Assembly (NCBI RefSeq): GCF_014692515.1
Contig: NZ_JACOIK010000001.1
Location: 124,001-188,000, forward strand
Direction: 5' to 3'
DNA length: 64,000 nucleotides
Source of the DNA: Sphingobacterium micropteri
GTDB lineage: Bacteria; Bacteroidota; Bacteroidia; Sphingobacteriales; Sphingobacteriaceae
Below the pieces are notes generated by a model that searched no databases, was not told the origin of the DNA, and worked only from the letters and a program-made list of their open reading frames with translations. How positions within the stretch are numbered: the first letter of the stretch is position 1; the number at the start of each line of letters is the position of its first letter. Shown piece after piece: positions 7,834 through 16,060 of the stretch. The position numbers and the translations under genes are program-made.

Positions 7834-10260
7834 ATGTATTTAAAACCAAACATAAAAATAGCGCTATTATTTGTAAATATGGGTATTTTGGTGCTTTCAT
7901 GTACCGCGCAGAAGTCTAACGAATGGATACTGCTTTATAATTCTCCGGCCAATATGTGGGAGGAGACGCTGCCTTTAGGGAACGGCCGTATAGGCATGAT
8001 GCCTGATGGGGCCATTGATACGGAACTCGTGGTATTGAATGATATCAGCATGTGGTCTGGAAGTGAAGACCCCGACGCACTTAGCCCAACAGCATTTGAC
8101 CATCTTGAAGAAATTCGTAAGCTATTACTTTCGGGAAAGAATATGGCGGCACAAAACTTGATGTATGCGCATTTCCGCAGTGGCGGACTGGGATCAGCTT
8201 TTGGTAAGGGAAAAGATGCCCCTTATGGTTGTTTTCAAATGCTGGGTAATATGCATATTCGTTATAAGTATCCACAAAACGAGGAAACCGTTAACTATCA
8301 GCGTATACTCTCTTTAAACGATGCCGTCGCCTCCACCCAATTTACAAAAGGTAATACGACTTATTCCCGTGAATATTTTGCTTCTCAAGCGCATGATATA
8401 TTAGGTGTCCGTATCGTAGCGGATAGGAAAAAGTCAATTTCGTTTGAAGTACATCTAAGTCGACCGGAACGAGCAACAGTTTGGGTAAGCGACAACATTA
8501 TTTTTATGGAAGGGCAATTAAATGACGGATACAACACCGACAAAGGCATACGCTATCTGACCAAGTTGCAGATTGTGAATAAAGGTGGCGAGTTGATCGC
8601 AAGTGACAGCTCTTTACAGATCAATAATGCCGATGAAGCTGTGATTCTGCTCTCTACTTCTACCGATATGCTCGATGAAAACTATAAGGAGACGGTTGAC
8701 AATCTGTTAACAACAGCAAAAAATATATCGTTCAACAAGTTGAAGCAGGAACATATCGCTACGTACAAGAATAAATTTGATCGTGTGGAGTTAGATCTAG
8801 GCGTTCAAGATAATGTTACGCCGACAAACGAACGTCTTATTAGCTTTCAATCAAACGATGATCCTGCCTTTGCCGCGCTGTACTTCCAGTTCGGGCGTTA
8901 TCTAATGATCAGCGGGACAAATGAAAACTCGCTTCCGCTTAATTTGCAAGGTTTGTGGGCAAACCAAATACAGACACCGTGGAATGGTGATTACCATTTG
9001 AATATAAATGTGCAAATGAATTATTGGCCGGTGGAAGTGTGTAATCTTTCGGAACTGCACCGGCCGCTGATCGATTTTACAAAGTCATTAGTGCCATCGG
9101 GGGAAGCTACAGCTCGAAAATTTTACGATGCTAACGGATGGGTGGCACACATGATGAGCAATCCCTGGAAGTTTACCGCTCCAGGTGAACATGCTTCATG
9201 GGGTGCTACCAATACGGGTGGAGCATGGCTATGTGCACATCTTTGGGAACATTATAGCTTTACGGAAGATAAAGCATATTTACGTTCCATTTATCCGGTG
9301 TTGATGGGTGCGGCAAAATTTTTCCTCAGCAGTATGATTGCTGAGCCCGAGCATGGTTGGCTGGTAACCGCCCCCTCGTCTTCCCCCGAAAACGCTTTTT
9401 ATCTCTCGGGAGACTCCGTGCCCATATTTGTGTGCATGGGACCGACAATGGATGTGCAGATTATCAATGAGTTGTTCTCGAACACGCTTTCAGCAGCTAA
9501 AATACTGGATATAGAAGATGAAAATACAACTAAGATACGAGAAGTTTTAGCGAAGCTACCGCCTATGCAAATCAGTGCGGAAGGGTATTTACAAGAGTGG
9601 CTTCAGGATTATCGGGAAGTAGAACCTAATCATCGTCATGTTTCGCATTTATATGGACTATATCCATCAAACCAGATTTCTCCAGCAACGACTCCTGAAC
9701 TGGCTGCTGCGGCCCGTGAAACACTTAACCGACGAGGTGATGATGGTACTGGTTGGTCTCGTGCATGGAAAGTAAATTTTTGGTCGCGGTTACATGATGG
9801 CAACCGTGCCTATAAGTTGTTAAAAAGCCTGCTTGAGCCGACCGCAGGAAGCGAAATAAAAATGAACAGCGGGGGTGGAACGTATAATAACTTGTTTTGC
9901 AGTCACCCTCCATTTCAAATTGACGGAAATTTTGGCGGTACCGCTGGCATTGCAGAAATGCTCCTTCAAAGTCATAATGGGTATATAGAACTACTTCCGG
10001 CACTGCCTGATGTGTGGCCTGATGGAAATGTTAAGGGATTGCGGGTGCGTGGCGGAGCAGAAGTGAGCATACAATGGAAAGACAAAAAAATCACATCGTT
10101 AATGCTGAAAGCATCCGTTGCCAATGCGTTTAAATTAAAAGTTCCCGCCTATATCTCCTCCATTAAACAAAACGGCGAGAGTTTAACCATTGAAAATGGG
10201 TTTATAACATTAGAATTGGACGGGGGTGAGGAAACGAGATTAACTATATATCCTTTATAA
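7834..10260 (+). CDS. GH95 alpha-L-fucosidase-type glycosidase, lipoprotein
   Basis: An 808-residue enzyme of family GH95 (inverting 1,2-alpha-L-fucosidase or alpha-L-galactosidase). It begins with a lipoprotein signal (LVLSCTAQ, Cys 23), so it is membrane-anchored and perhaps surface-exposed. The N-terminal beta domain starts [20 protein letters not shown], the family signature. The (alpha/alpha)6 domain has [11 protein letters not shown] (Asn390, Asn392), APSSSPEN (Glu519, probable general acid) and FQIDGNFGG (Asp697). These match the catalytic set described for bifidobacterial AfcA. No SusC/SusD pair or other glycosidase adjoins it, so it is not part of an obvious polysaccharide utilization locus. 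Its 3' end overlaps the convergent Nudix gene by 17 bases. Confidence 0.92.
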   Translation: MYLKPNIKIALLFVNMGILVLSCTAQKSNEWILLYNSPANMWEETLPLGNGRIGMMPDGAIDTELVVLNDISMWSGSEDPDALSPTAFDHLEEIRKLLLSGKNMAAQNLMYAHFRSGGLGSAFGKGKDAPYGCFQMLGNMHIRYKYPQNEETVNYQRILSLNDAVASTQFTKGNTTYSREYFASQAHDILGVRIVADRKKSISFEVHLSRPERATVWVSDNIIFMEGQLNDGYNTDKGIRYLTKLQIVNKGGELIASDSSLQINNADEAVILLSTSTDMLDENYKETVDNLLTTAKNISFNKLKQEHIATYKNKFDRVELDLGVQDNVTPTNERLISFQSNDDPAFAALYFQFGRYLMISGTNENSLPLNLQGLWANQIQTPWNGDYHLNINVQMNYWPVEVCNLSELHRPLIDFTKSLVPSGEATARKFYDANGWVAHMMSNPWKFTAPGEHASWGATNTGGAWLCAHLWEHYSFTEDKAYLRSIYPVLMGAAKFFLSSMIAEPEHGWLVTAPSSSPENAFYLSGDSVPIFVCMGPTMDVQIINELFSNTLSAAKILDIEDENTTKIREVLAKLPPMQISAEGYLQEWLQDYREVEPNHRHVSHLYGLYPSNQISPATTPELAAAARETLNRRGDDGTGWSRAWKVNFWSRLHDGNRAYKLLKSLLEPTAGSEIKMNSGGGTYNNLFCSHPPFQIDGNFGGTAGIAEMLLQSHNGYIELLPALPDVWPDGNVKGLRVRGGAEVSIQWKDKKITSLMLKASVANAFKLKVPAYISSIKQNGESLTIENGFITLELDGGEETRLTIYPL

Positions 10261-10852
10261 TTTGTGAAATTAATGGATAAGTGTTTTCCAAAACCATATC
10301 AAAATCGTCTTTATCAATCCAACGAGCATCGGTAATGTCTTCCGCTGTTTGTGGAATCAATTTTGGTGATTTATTAACCCCCATCTCATACCAATTCGTC
10401 TGCTTGAGAACGAACCTCCCGCGCATCATATACGTATGATAGGTAGTTTGGAGCTTGGACCCCATGTAATTTATACGGATACCACACTCTTCTTCTACTT
10501 CACGGATAGCCGCTTCTTTCATCTTTTCGTTGTTTTCTACTTTGCCTTTGGGCAAATCCCATTTTCCCAACCGGTGTATAAATAGATATTCACCCTCTCC
10601 ATTTTTAACCAATCCACCAGCGGCTTTTATAATTTCGGGCTTTTGCAAGATGGATTTAAAAACTTTCGTTACATCGGGATGTATATAGAGATAGGTAATG
10701 CCCTTTGTTGTTTTCTGTTTAGATGCTTGAAAAAGTTTTTCAAGATCAATGTCTTGTAAACCAATTGTTTGAACATTAGACAGTTTCTTTGGTAGAAAAT
10801 CAGCCAAAATAAGCTGAGATTCGTTCATATAAATTTTATAAATTTGTGCCAT
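10244..10852 (-). CDS. Nudix hydrolase
   Basis: A 202-residue protein with a C-terminal Nudix domain (~75-200), which hydrolyses nucleoside diphosphates linked to another group. The Nudix box is complete: from Gly in PKGKVENNE through REVEEECGI it fits GX5EX7REUXEEXGU. The substrate is unknown. The first ATG (10852) is preferred to the internal one at 10828 because [13 protein letters not shown] looks like the first strand of the N-terminal part. With that start, its ATG and the ATG of pyrE on the other strand share two bases (CATG at 10850-10853). Confidence 0.88.
   Translation of the reverse strand: MAQIYKIYMNESQLILADFLPKKLSNVQTIGLQDIDLEKLFQASKQKTTKGITYLYIHPDVTKVFKSILQKPEIIKAAGGLVKNGEGEYLFIHRLGKWDLPKGKVENNEKMKEAAIREVEEECGIRINYMGSKLQTTYHTYMMRGRFVLKQTNWYEMGVNKSPKLIPQTAEDITDARWIDKDDFDMVLENTYPLISQIIKDI
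10839..10846 (+). promoter_or_regulatory. -7 box immediately upstream of pyrE
   Basis: TAAATTTG exactly fits TAnnTTTG and ends 4 bases before the pyrE ATG, so transcription would begin at or next to the start codon. It lies inside the first codons of the divergent Nudix gene. Confidence 0.55.
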
Positions 10853-11495
10853 GAATAAGTTAAATGAGGTTGAACAAAAAATTGCTGAATCCTTATTGCA
10901 AATTAAAGCAATAAAATTACAACCTAAAAACCCTTTTGTGTGGGCATCGGGTTGGAAATCTCCAATTTATTGTGATAATCGTATTGCATTATCACATCCG
11001 GCAATCCGAACTTATATTCGCCAACAGCTGTCACAGTTGATTCAGGAGGAGTTCGGAACTGTTGAAATGATATCAGGTGTAGCAACAGCGGGAATACCTC
11101 AAGGCGTATTGGTTGCGCAAGATCTAGGTTTACCATTTACGTATGTTCGCAGCAGTGCGAAAGACCATGGTCGTCAAAACCTTATTGAAGGAGAAGTTGT
11201 TAGTGGGCAGCGTGTAGTCGTCGTGGAAGATTTGATATCTACCGGAAAGAGCAGCTTGCAGGCTGTAGAAGCATTGCGTGAGGCGGGGTGCAATGTGGTT
11301 GGACTAGTTTCGATCTTTACCTACGGGTTTGATCAAGCAGTCAAAAACTTTGCAGATGCTAAATGTCCATTCTTTAGCTTGTGCAACTACGAGGCACTTA
11401 TCAAAGTCGCCGTAAACAACGGCTATATATTGGATGCTGATGTGGCATTGTTGGAACAATGGCGTAAAGATCCGTCGACGTGGACTGGAAAATAA
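10851..11495 (+). CDS. pyrE: Orotate phosphoribosyltransferase
   Basis: PyrE joins orotate and PRPP to orotidine 5'-phosphate in pyrimidine synthesis. At 214 residues it has the usual length. The PRPP-binding signature VVVVEDLISTGKSSLQAVEA is near residues 123-142, and the flexible-loop RSSAKDHGRQ and N-terminal FVWASGWKSPIYCDNR are typical of the family. Its ATG overlaps the divergent Nudix start codon, and a -7 box sits only 4 bases upstream, consistent with a leaderless transcript. The SRPBCC gene begins 19 bases downstream and is probably co-transcribed. Confidence 0.96.
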   Translation: MNKLNEVEQKIAESLLQIKAIKLQPKNPFVWASGWKSPIYCDNRIALSHPAIRTYIRQQLSQLIQEEFGTVEMISGVATAGIPQGVLVAQDLGLPFTYVRSSAKDHGRQNLIEGEVVSGQRVVVVEDLISTGKSSLQAVEALREAGCNVVGLVSIFTYGFDQAVKNFADAKCPFFSLCNYEALIKVAVNNGYILDADVALLEQWRKDPSTWTGK

Positions 11496-11514
11496 TGTAT
11501 TAAAAATAAAGCAT

Positions 11515-11913
11515 ATGACCATTATTCAAAACAGTGTTGATATTGAGAAGCCTATAGAAGCGGTATATGCGTTTTTAGCGGATATGAATAATCACGAACA
11601 GCTTATGCCCAACAACATTGAAAACTGGTCGTCCACCGAAGACGAAGCTCGTTTTTCCATCAAGAATATGGCAAAACTGGCGTTGAAAATAAGTCAGCGA
11701 ATAGTGAATAAGGAAATCGTGTGTGTGCCAATAGAAGACGCCCCGTTTGCGCTTACCTTACGATGGAAGCTGGAAGATAAAGGTATAAATACCACCAACG
11801 CGACATTTGTGATGGAAGCTGAACTTAATATGATGATGAAAATGATGGCCTCTGGTCCGCTTCAAAAACTAGCCGACTATCAGGTAAATACATTGAAAAG
11901 TATATTAGGGTAA
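11515..11913 (+). CDS. SRPBCC (START-like) family protein
   Basis: A 132-residue single-domain protein of the SRPBCC/START-like fold: an N-terminal strand and helix IEKPIEAVYAFLADMNNHEQLMP, then alternating strands and a long C-terminal helix ending ADYQVNTLKSILG. Such proteins form a deep hydrophobic pocket for lipids or small molecules; the ligand is unknown. The start at 11515 (MTIIQNSVDI) is preferred to upstream in-frame starts that would overlap pyrE. It probably shares the pyrE transcript. Confidence 0.78.
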   Translation: MTIIQNSVDIEKPIEAVYAFLADMNNHEQLMPNNIENWSSTEDEARFSIKNMAKLALKISQRIVNKEIVCVPIEDAPFALTLRWKLEDKGINTTNATFVMEAELNMMMKMMASGPLQKLADYQVNTLKSILG

Positions 11914-11937
11914 CATATCCTTTAGCATACGAAAAGC

Positions 11938-11970
11938 AAATCCTCGATGAAAATCGGGGATTTTTATTTT
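11938..11970 (+). terminator. Terminator after pyrE-SRPBCC unit
   Basis: An 11-bp stem (AAATCCTCGAT with ATCGGGGATTT, one G-U pair), a GAAA loop, then a T-rich tail. Confidence 0.85.
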
Positions 11971-12026
11971 ACCGTGATAATTGTGTCATTAATCCGTGAT
12001 GTGTTTAACAAGACCGAAGAGTTTCG

Positions 12027-12034
12027 TACATTTG
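12027..12034 (+). promoter_or_regulatory. Candidate -7 box of exonuclease gene
   Basis: TACATTTG fits TAnnTTTG exactly, 32 bases before the ATG. It is embedded in a small inverted repeat (GTACA at 12026-12030 with TGTAC at 12036-12040). No clear upstream TTG box. Confidence 0.45.
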
Positions 12035-12066
12035 TTGTACGAGAGTTTATAATCAATCGCTATTAG

Positions 12067-12996
12067 ATGGAATTACAATTAAAACGCCCCCTGGCTTTTT
12101 TTGATTTGGAAACTACGGGGGTAAATATTGCCGTAGATCGTATCGTTGAGTTATCTATATTGAAGATATCTCCTGGAGGCAAAGAAGAGGTATTGACGAT
12201 GAAGGTTAATCCCGAAATCCCAATACCTGCTGAATCTTCTATGTTTCACGGGATTTATGATGAAGATGTGAAAGATCTTCCCTCCTTTAGGGAACGAGCC
12301 GAAGAAATCAAAAACTTTATAGAAGACGCTGATTTAGCTGGTTATAACTCGAATAAATTTGATGTACCCATGTTGATGGAAGAGTTTTTGCGTGCCGGAG
12401 TCGATTTTTCATTAGAGGGGAGAGCTTTCGTCGACGTACAAAATATTTTTCACCAAATGGAACAACGGACTTTGAAAGCGGCCTATAAGTTCTATTGTGA
12501 CGCATCATTGGAAAATGCGCATACTGCGGAGGCTGATGTACGAGCAACTTACGAAGTATTAAAGGCGCAATTGTCAAAATATGAAGGAATAGCCTTTGAA
12601 GATAAACACGGGAATGTAACGACTCCTGTCGTAAACGACGTGGAAGCTTTGCATCGGTTTACCAATCTGAGCAATCCGGTTGATTTTGCCGGCCGTTTGG
12701 TGTACGATGAGGAAGGCGATCCATGTATCAATTTTGGTAAGCACAAAGGTAGAAAGGTCGTCGATGTATTTGAGGTGGAACCTAGCTATTATGCCTGGAT
12801 GCAGCAAGGCGATTTTCCACGCTATACCAAAAAGGTGTTAGAGAAACTGTGGAATACACATCGAAATAAAAAGAAAGAACAGCAACAAAATAGCCGGGTA
12901 GAGATACATAAGCCTCGTCCAACGAAGGAACAGACTCCTGCTAAACCTATTACGGAAGATATGCTTAAACAACTTCAGGGAAAATTTGGGAAATAA
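12067..12996 (+). CDS. 3'-5' exonuclease (DnaQ/epsilon-like, DEDDh)
   Basis: A 309-residue nuclease of the DnaQ-like superfamily. The exonuclease domain (~8-175) has Exo I FFDLETTG (Asp13, Glu15), Exo II around GYNSNKFDVPML, and Exo III HTAEADVRAT with its His and Asp. The C-terminal part (~205-265) is a small DUF3820-like module with INFGKHKGRKV and YYAWM. A charged tail follows. The architecture resembles Bacteroidota proteins annotated as DNA polymerase III epsilon-like, but no polymerase gene is near. It may act in proofreading or repair. trxB follows 29 bases later. Confidence 0.88.
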   Translation: MELQLKRPLAFFDLETTGVNIAVDRIVELSILKISPGGKEEVLTMKVNPEIPIPAESSMFHGIYDEDVKDLPSFRERAEEIKNFIEDADLAGYNSNKFDVPMLMEEFLRAGVDFSLEGRAFVDVQNIFHQMEQRTLKAAYKFYCDASLENAHTAEADVRATYEVLKAQLSKYEGIAFEDKHGNVTTPVVNDVEALHRFTNLSNPVDFAGRLVYDEEGDPCINFGKHKGRKVVDVFEVEPSYYAWMQQGDFPRYTKKVLEKLWNTHRNKKKEQQQNSRVEIHKPRPTKEQTPAKPITEDMLKQLQGKFGK

Positions 12997-13025
12997 GTTT
13001 TAAGTGATAAGTTACGAATTAAAAA

Positions 13026-13994
13026 ATGACAAATACAACAGAAATAGAACACTTACAGTGCTTGATTATTGGATCAGGGCCTGCGGGGTATACAGCGGCA
13101 ATTTACGCAGCTCGAGCCGATTTAAATCCCGTAGTATATACAGGGATTGTTCCAGGAGGACAATTGACGCAGACGACTGAAGTAGATAATTTTCCAGGCT
13201 ACCCCCAAGGTATTACGGGGCCTGTTTTAATGGAAGATCTAAAGGCACAAGCCGAACGTTTCGGAACGGAAGTGCGTTTTGGTTACGCTACGAAAGTAGA
13301 ATTTTCGAGAGATGGCGGTACACACAAAGTAGAGATCGACGGTTCGACATGGGTTTCCGCAGAAACAGTTATTATTGCGACGGGTGCTACCGCAAAATGG
13401 TTGGGATTGCCTTCGGAGGAAAAATATAATGGATTTGGTGTATCTGCTTGTGCGGTTTGCGACGGTTTCTTCTTCAAAGGCCAAGATGTGGCGATTGTAG
13501 GTGCGGGGGATACAGCAGCGGAAGAAGCAACTTATTTAGCCAAGTTGTGTCGGAAAGTGTATATGTTGGTGCGTCGTGACGAATTCCGGGCTTCTAAAGC
13601 TATGGTGCATCGCGTGATAAATACACCGAATATTGAAGTGTTGTACAACTCGGAAACAGAAGAAATAGTAGGTGATGAATCAGGGGTTACAGGTGTGCGG
13701 GTTGTGAACAACCAGACACAGGAAATAAAGCATTTAAATGTTACAGGATTCTTTGTGGCTATTGGTCATAAACCTAATACAGAGCTGTTTAAAGGAATCC
13801 TTGATATGGATGAGACAGGCTATCTGATTACGAAGCCGGATAGTACCGCCACTAATATACCTGGTGTTTTTGCAAGCGGTGATGTACAAGACCATATATA
13901 TCGCCAAGCCATTACAGCAGCAGGTACCGGTTGTATGGCCGCATTAGAAGCTGAACGTTATTTGGCAGCTAAAGAAAGTTTTGTTGAAGAATAA
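13026..13994 (+). CDS. trxB: Thioredoxin reductase
   Basis: A flavoprotein of 322 residues that passes electrons from NADPH through FAD and a cysteine pair to thioredoxin. Visible are the FAD motif GSGPAGYTAAIYAARA near the N-terminus, the redox site CAVCDG (Cys142, Cys145), the NADPH motif GAGDTAAEEA, and the C-terminal FAD motif GVFASGDVQD. Length and order match the low-molecular-weight bacterial class. It could also serve the many envelope thioredoxin-like proteins, but that is inference. Confidence 0.97.
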   Translation: MTNTTEIEHLQCLIIGSGPAGYTAAIYAARADLNPVVYTGIVPGGQLTQTTEVDNFPGYPQGITGPVLMEDLKAQAERFGTEVRFGYATKVEFSRDGGTHKVEIDGSTWVSAETVIIATGATAKWLGLPSEEKYNGFGVSACAVCDGFFFKGQDVAIVGAGDTAAEEATYLAKLCRKVYMLVRRDEFRASKAMVHRVINTPNIEVLYNSETEEIVGDESGVTGVRVVNNQTQEIKHLNVTGFFVAIGHKPNTELFKGILDMDETGYLITKPDSTATNIPGVFASGDVQDHIYRQAITAAGTGCMAALEAERYLAAKESFVEE

Positions 13995-14002
13995 ATTTTT
14001 GT

Positions 14003-14036
14003 ATGGGCGTAAAACTTTGCGCCCATGCTTTTCTAT
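14003..14036 (+). terminator. Terminator after trxB
   Basis: A 7-bp stem (ATGGGCG with CGCCCAT) and a tail containing TTTTCT, in the 38-base gap between convergent trxB and the HAD gene. Confidence 0.65.
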
Positions 14037-14821
14037 ATGACGTTAAAGTGGTGTAGAGCATTCCAAATACCATCGTTGTCTACATCCGTTGTAATGTAAT
14101 CCGCGATTTCTTTTACTTCGGGGTTAGCATTCCCCATGGCCACGCCAATAGCTACATGCTTTAACATCGTAATATCATTTCCGCCATCTCCAAATGCCAT
14201 CGTTTGGGCAATATCTAATCCGAAATGCTTGCAGAAAATATCTATTCCGACTTGTTTGCTCTGTCCTTTCGGATTCACATCGGCAAAAAGAGGTGTCCAT
14301 CTGGATGCAATCGAGTTCGGCATGACATTTTTCATAAAAACGTCCTCTTCTTCCGGCCCTAGGAATATATTAGTTTGTAAAATACTCGAGGGATCAACTT
14401 TGTTTATGTCCACTAAAGGAGGGACAGGAAGATTTAGGTGTGCATACATCCCTGCTATTTCCGGTGTCACATCATAAATAGTGATTTCTTTCTCGGACAT
14501 AAGAGAAAAGCTTAGCGGATGTTCTTCCGTATACTTCAAAACTGCTTTTATATCATTTGGATGGATAGCTTGTTTAAACAGTACATCACTTTCTTGCGTT
14601 ACACAATAGCCGCCATTAAAGGTAATAAACCCATCAAAATCCAAAAATTTAACATGATCAATGCTATTAATGGAACGGCCAGTAGACAAAATGACTTTAA
14701 TCCCCTGTCTTTGCAATTGTTCGATTGCCTTTTGGGTAGAGGAAGGAACTTGATGTGTCTTGAAACTTAAAAGCGTACCGTCTATATCGAAAAAGACAGC
14801 TTTGATTTTAGGATTTTGCAT
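14033..14821 (-). CDS. Cof-type HAD-family phosphatase
   Basis: A 262-residue sugar-phosphate-type phosphatase of the Cof/YxeH subfamily. HAD motif I FFDIDGTLL has Asp12 and Asp14, motif II is ILSTGRS, and motifs III/IV end in MAFGDGGNDITML. A cap domain of type C2 lies between (~85-190). The start at 14821 (MQNPKIKAVF) is chosen over longer in-frame starts because it places the first strand correctly and a TATCTTTG box ends 4 bases upstream. The substrate is not predictable. Confidence 0.9.
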   Translation of the reverse strand: MQNPKIKAVFFDIDGTLLSFKTHQVPSSTQKAIEQLQRQGIKVILSTGRSINSIDHVKFLDFDGFITFNGGYCVTQESDVLFKQAIHPNDIKAVLKYTEEHPLSFSLMSEKEITIYDVTPEIAGMYAHLNLPVPPLVDINKVDPSSILQTNIFLGPEEEDVFMKNVMPNSIASRWTPLFADVNPKGQSKQVGIDIFCKHFGLDIAQTMAFGDGGNDITMLKHVAIGVAMGNANPEVKEIADYITTDVDNDGIWNALHHFNVI

Positions 14822-14825
14822 AATA

Positions 14826-14833
14826 CAAAGATA
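14826..14833 (-). promoter_or_regulatory. -7 box immediately upstream of HAD phosphatase gene
   Basis: Reads TATCTTTG on the minus strand and ends 4 bases before the ATG at 14821, the geometry expected of a leaderless transcript. The same box, on the other strand, serves the divergent methyltransferase gene. Confidence 0.6.
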
Positions 14834-14851
14834 CGATTTCTTTATATTCCC

Positions 14852-14859
14852 TATCTTTG
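14852..14859 (+). promoter_or_regulatory. -7 box immediately upstream of methyltransferase gene
   Basis: TATCTTTG, an exact TAnnTTTG box, ends 4 bases before the ATG at 14864. It mirrors the box for the divergent HAD gene, 18 bases away. Confidence 0.6.
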
Positions 14860-14863
14860 TGCT

Positions 14864-16060
14864 ATGGATAATTACGCCGCCTTCTTTGACAAAATTCGAA
14901 CATCTATTCAACAGCAGGAATTTATTAAAATTTCTTTAGGAGATTACAATGGAACAGAGTTGTACCTAAAGAACGTATATATCAAACCGGTCATTATAAA
15001 GCGAGAAAAGAAATTATCTTTTGTTTTTCGTTATAAAACACAAGACATTACCAAGAACTTTGAATTACAGACGGGCATTATGGAGATACAGGGGCTTTTG
15101 AAAGTTGAAGGTTTTCGGGTAGCAACCTTGTTTGCGGAGACGGAAAATCTAATATGTCAATGCACGAAAAAAGGCGTGTGGTCTCTAAAGAAAGAAAATC
15201 CGACTGCGAAGAAGCCTATTGTTTTTACACATGATAAACAAAAAGAACGGAAGTTGGATAGTGCGGATAAAGTTTATTTGCAAGCGTTAAAACTGACGGA
15301 TGCGACAGGAAGCGTATATAAAAATGCACAAGATAAATGGAGGCAGATTAATCATTACATAGAGATATTAAGTTCTATATTACAGCGCCTGTCCGTGAAA
15401 GACACATTAAATGTTGTCGATATGGGCGCAGGAAAAGGTTATTTAACATTTGCTTTGTATGATTATTTAGTATATACGCTCCGAAAAAGGGTTTCGTTAG
15501 TGGGCGTTGAATACCGTAAAGATTTAGTGGAGTTATGTAATCAGATTGCTGCCAAATCGGATTTTAAAGATTTGCTTTTCATACAGGGTGCGATAGAAGA
15601 CTATGAACCCCACGATGATTTAGATATTTTGATTGCCTTGCATGCTTGTGATACAGCAACTGACGATGCTATTGCTAAAGGTATTAAGCATGATGCGGAC
15701 CTTATTGTGGTCGCACCCTGTTGCCATAAACAAATTCGCCGGGAAATAGAAAAGCATAAAACAAAGAATGAATTGGATTTCCTACTTAAACATGGGATTT
15801 TTATGGAGCGTCAGGCCGAAATGGTGACCGATGGCATACGCGCATTAATTATGGAGTATTTCGGTTACCAAACCAAAGTCTTTCAATTTGTATCGGATGC
15901 CCATACGCCTAAAAATGTGCTGGTGGTAGGCGAAAAGAAATCGATTAATAGCCGAAGACAAGAAGAAATTTTAGCGAAAATAGCATCTACAAAAGCATAT
16001 TTTGGTATCACCTATCATCATTTGGAACGGCTAATGGGATTGGATAGGACGATTTTATAA
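14864..16060 (+). CDS. Class I SAM-dependent methyltransferase (Methyltransf_32-like)
   Basis: A 398-residue protein with a C-terminal Rossmann methyltransferase domain (~150-340). Motif I is VVDMGAGKGYLTFAL, an acidic strand end is VGVEYRKDLVEL, and then come LIALHACDTATDD and VVAPCCHKQ. The His/Cys-rich APCCHK pattern resembles Methyltransf_32 proteins, some of which modify RNA; the substrate here is unknown. The N-terminal ~140 residues form a separate, unrecognised domain. The start at 14864 (MDNYAAFFDK) is preferred over one 48 bases upstream because of the -7 box just before it. The 3' end overlaps the convergent receptor gene by 6 bases. Confidence 0.82.
   Translation: MDNYAAFFDKIRTSIQQQEFIKISLGDYNGTELYLKNVYIKPVIIKREKKLSFVFRYKTQDITKNFELQTGIMEIQGLLKVEGFRVATLFAETENLICQCTKKGVWSLKKENPTAKKPIVFTHDKQKERKLDSADKVYLQALKLTDATGSVYKNAQDKWRQINHYIEILSSILQRLSVKDTLNVVDMGAGKGYLTFALYDYLVYTLRKRVSLVGVEYRKDLVELCNQIAAKSDFKDLLFIQGAIEDYEPHDDLDILIALHACDTATDDAIAKGIKHDADLIVVAPCCHKQIRREIEKHKTKNELDFLLKHGIFMERQAEMVTDGIRALIMEYFGYQTKVFQFVSDAHTPKNVLVVGEKKSINSRRQEEILAKIASTKAYFGITYHHLERLMGLDRTIL

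Noticed and set aside
10826..10828. Internal ATG as the start of the Nudix gene
   Set aside because: It would delete IYKIY, which looks like the first beta strand. The upstream ATG is preferred even though it overlaps the pyrE start.
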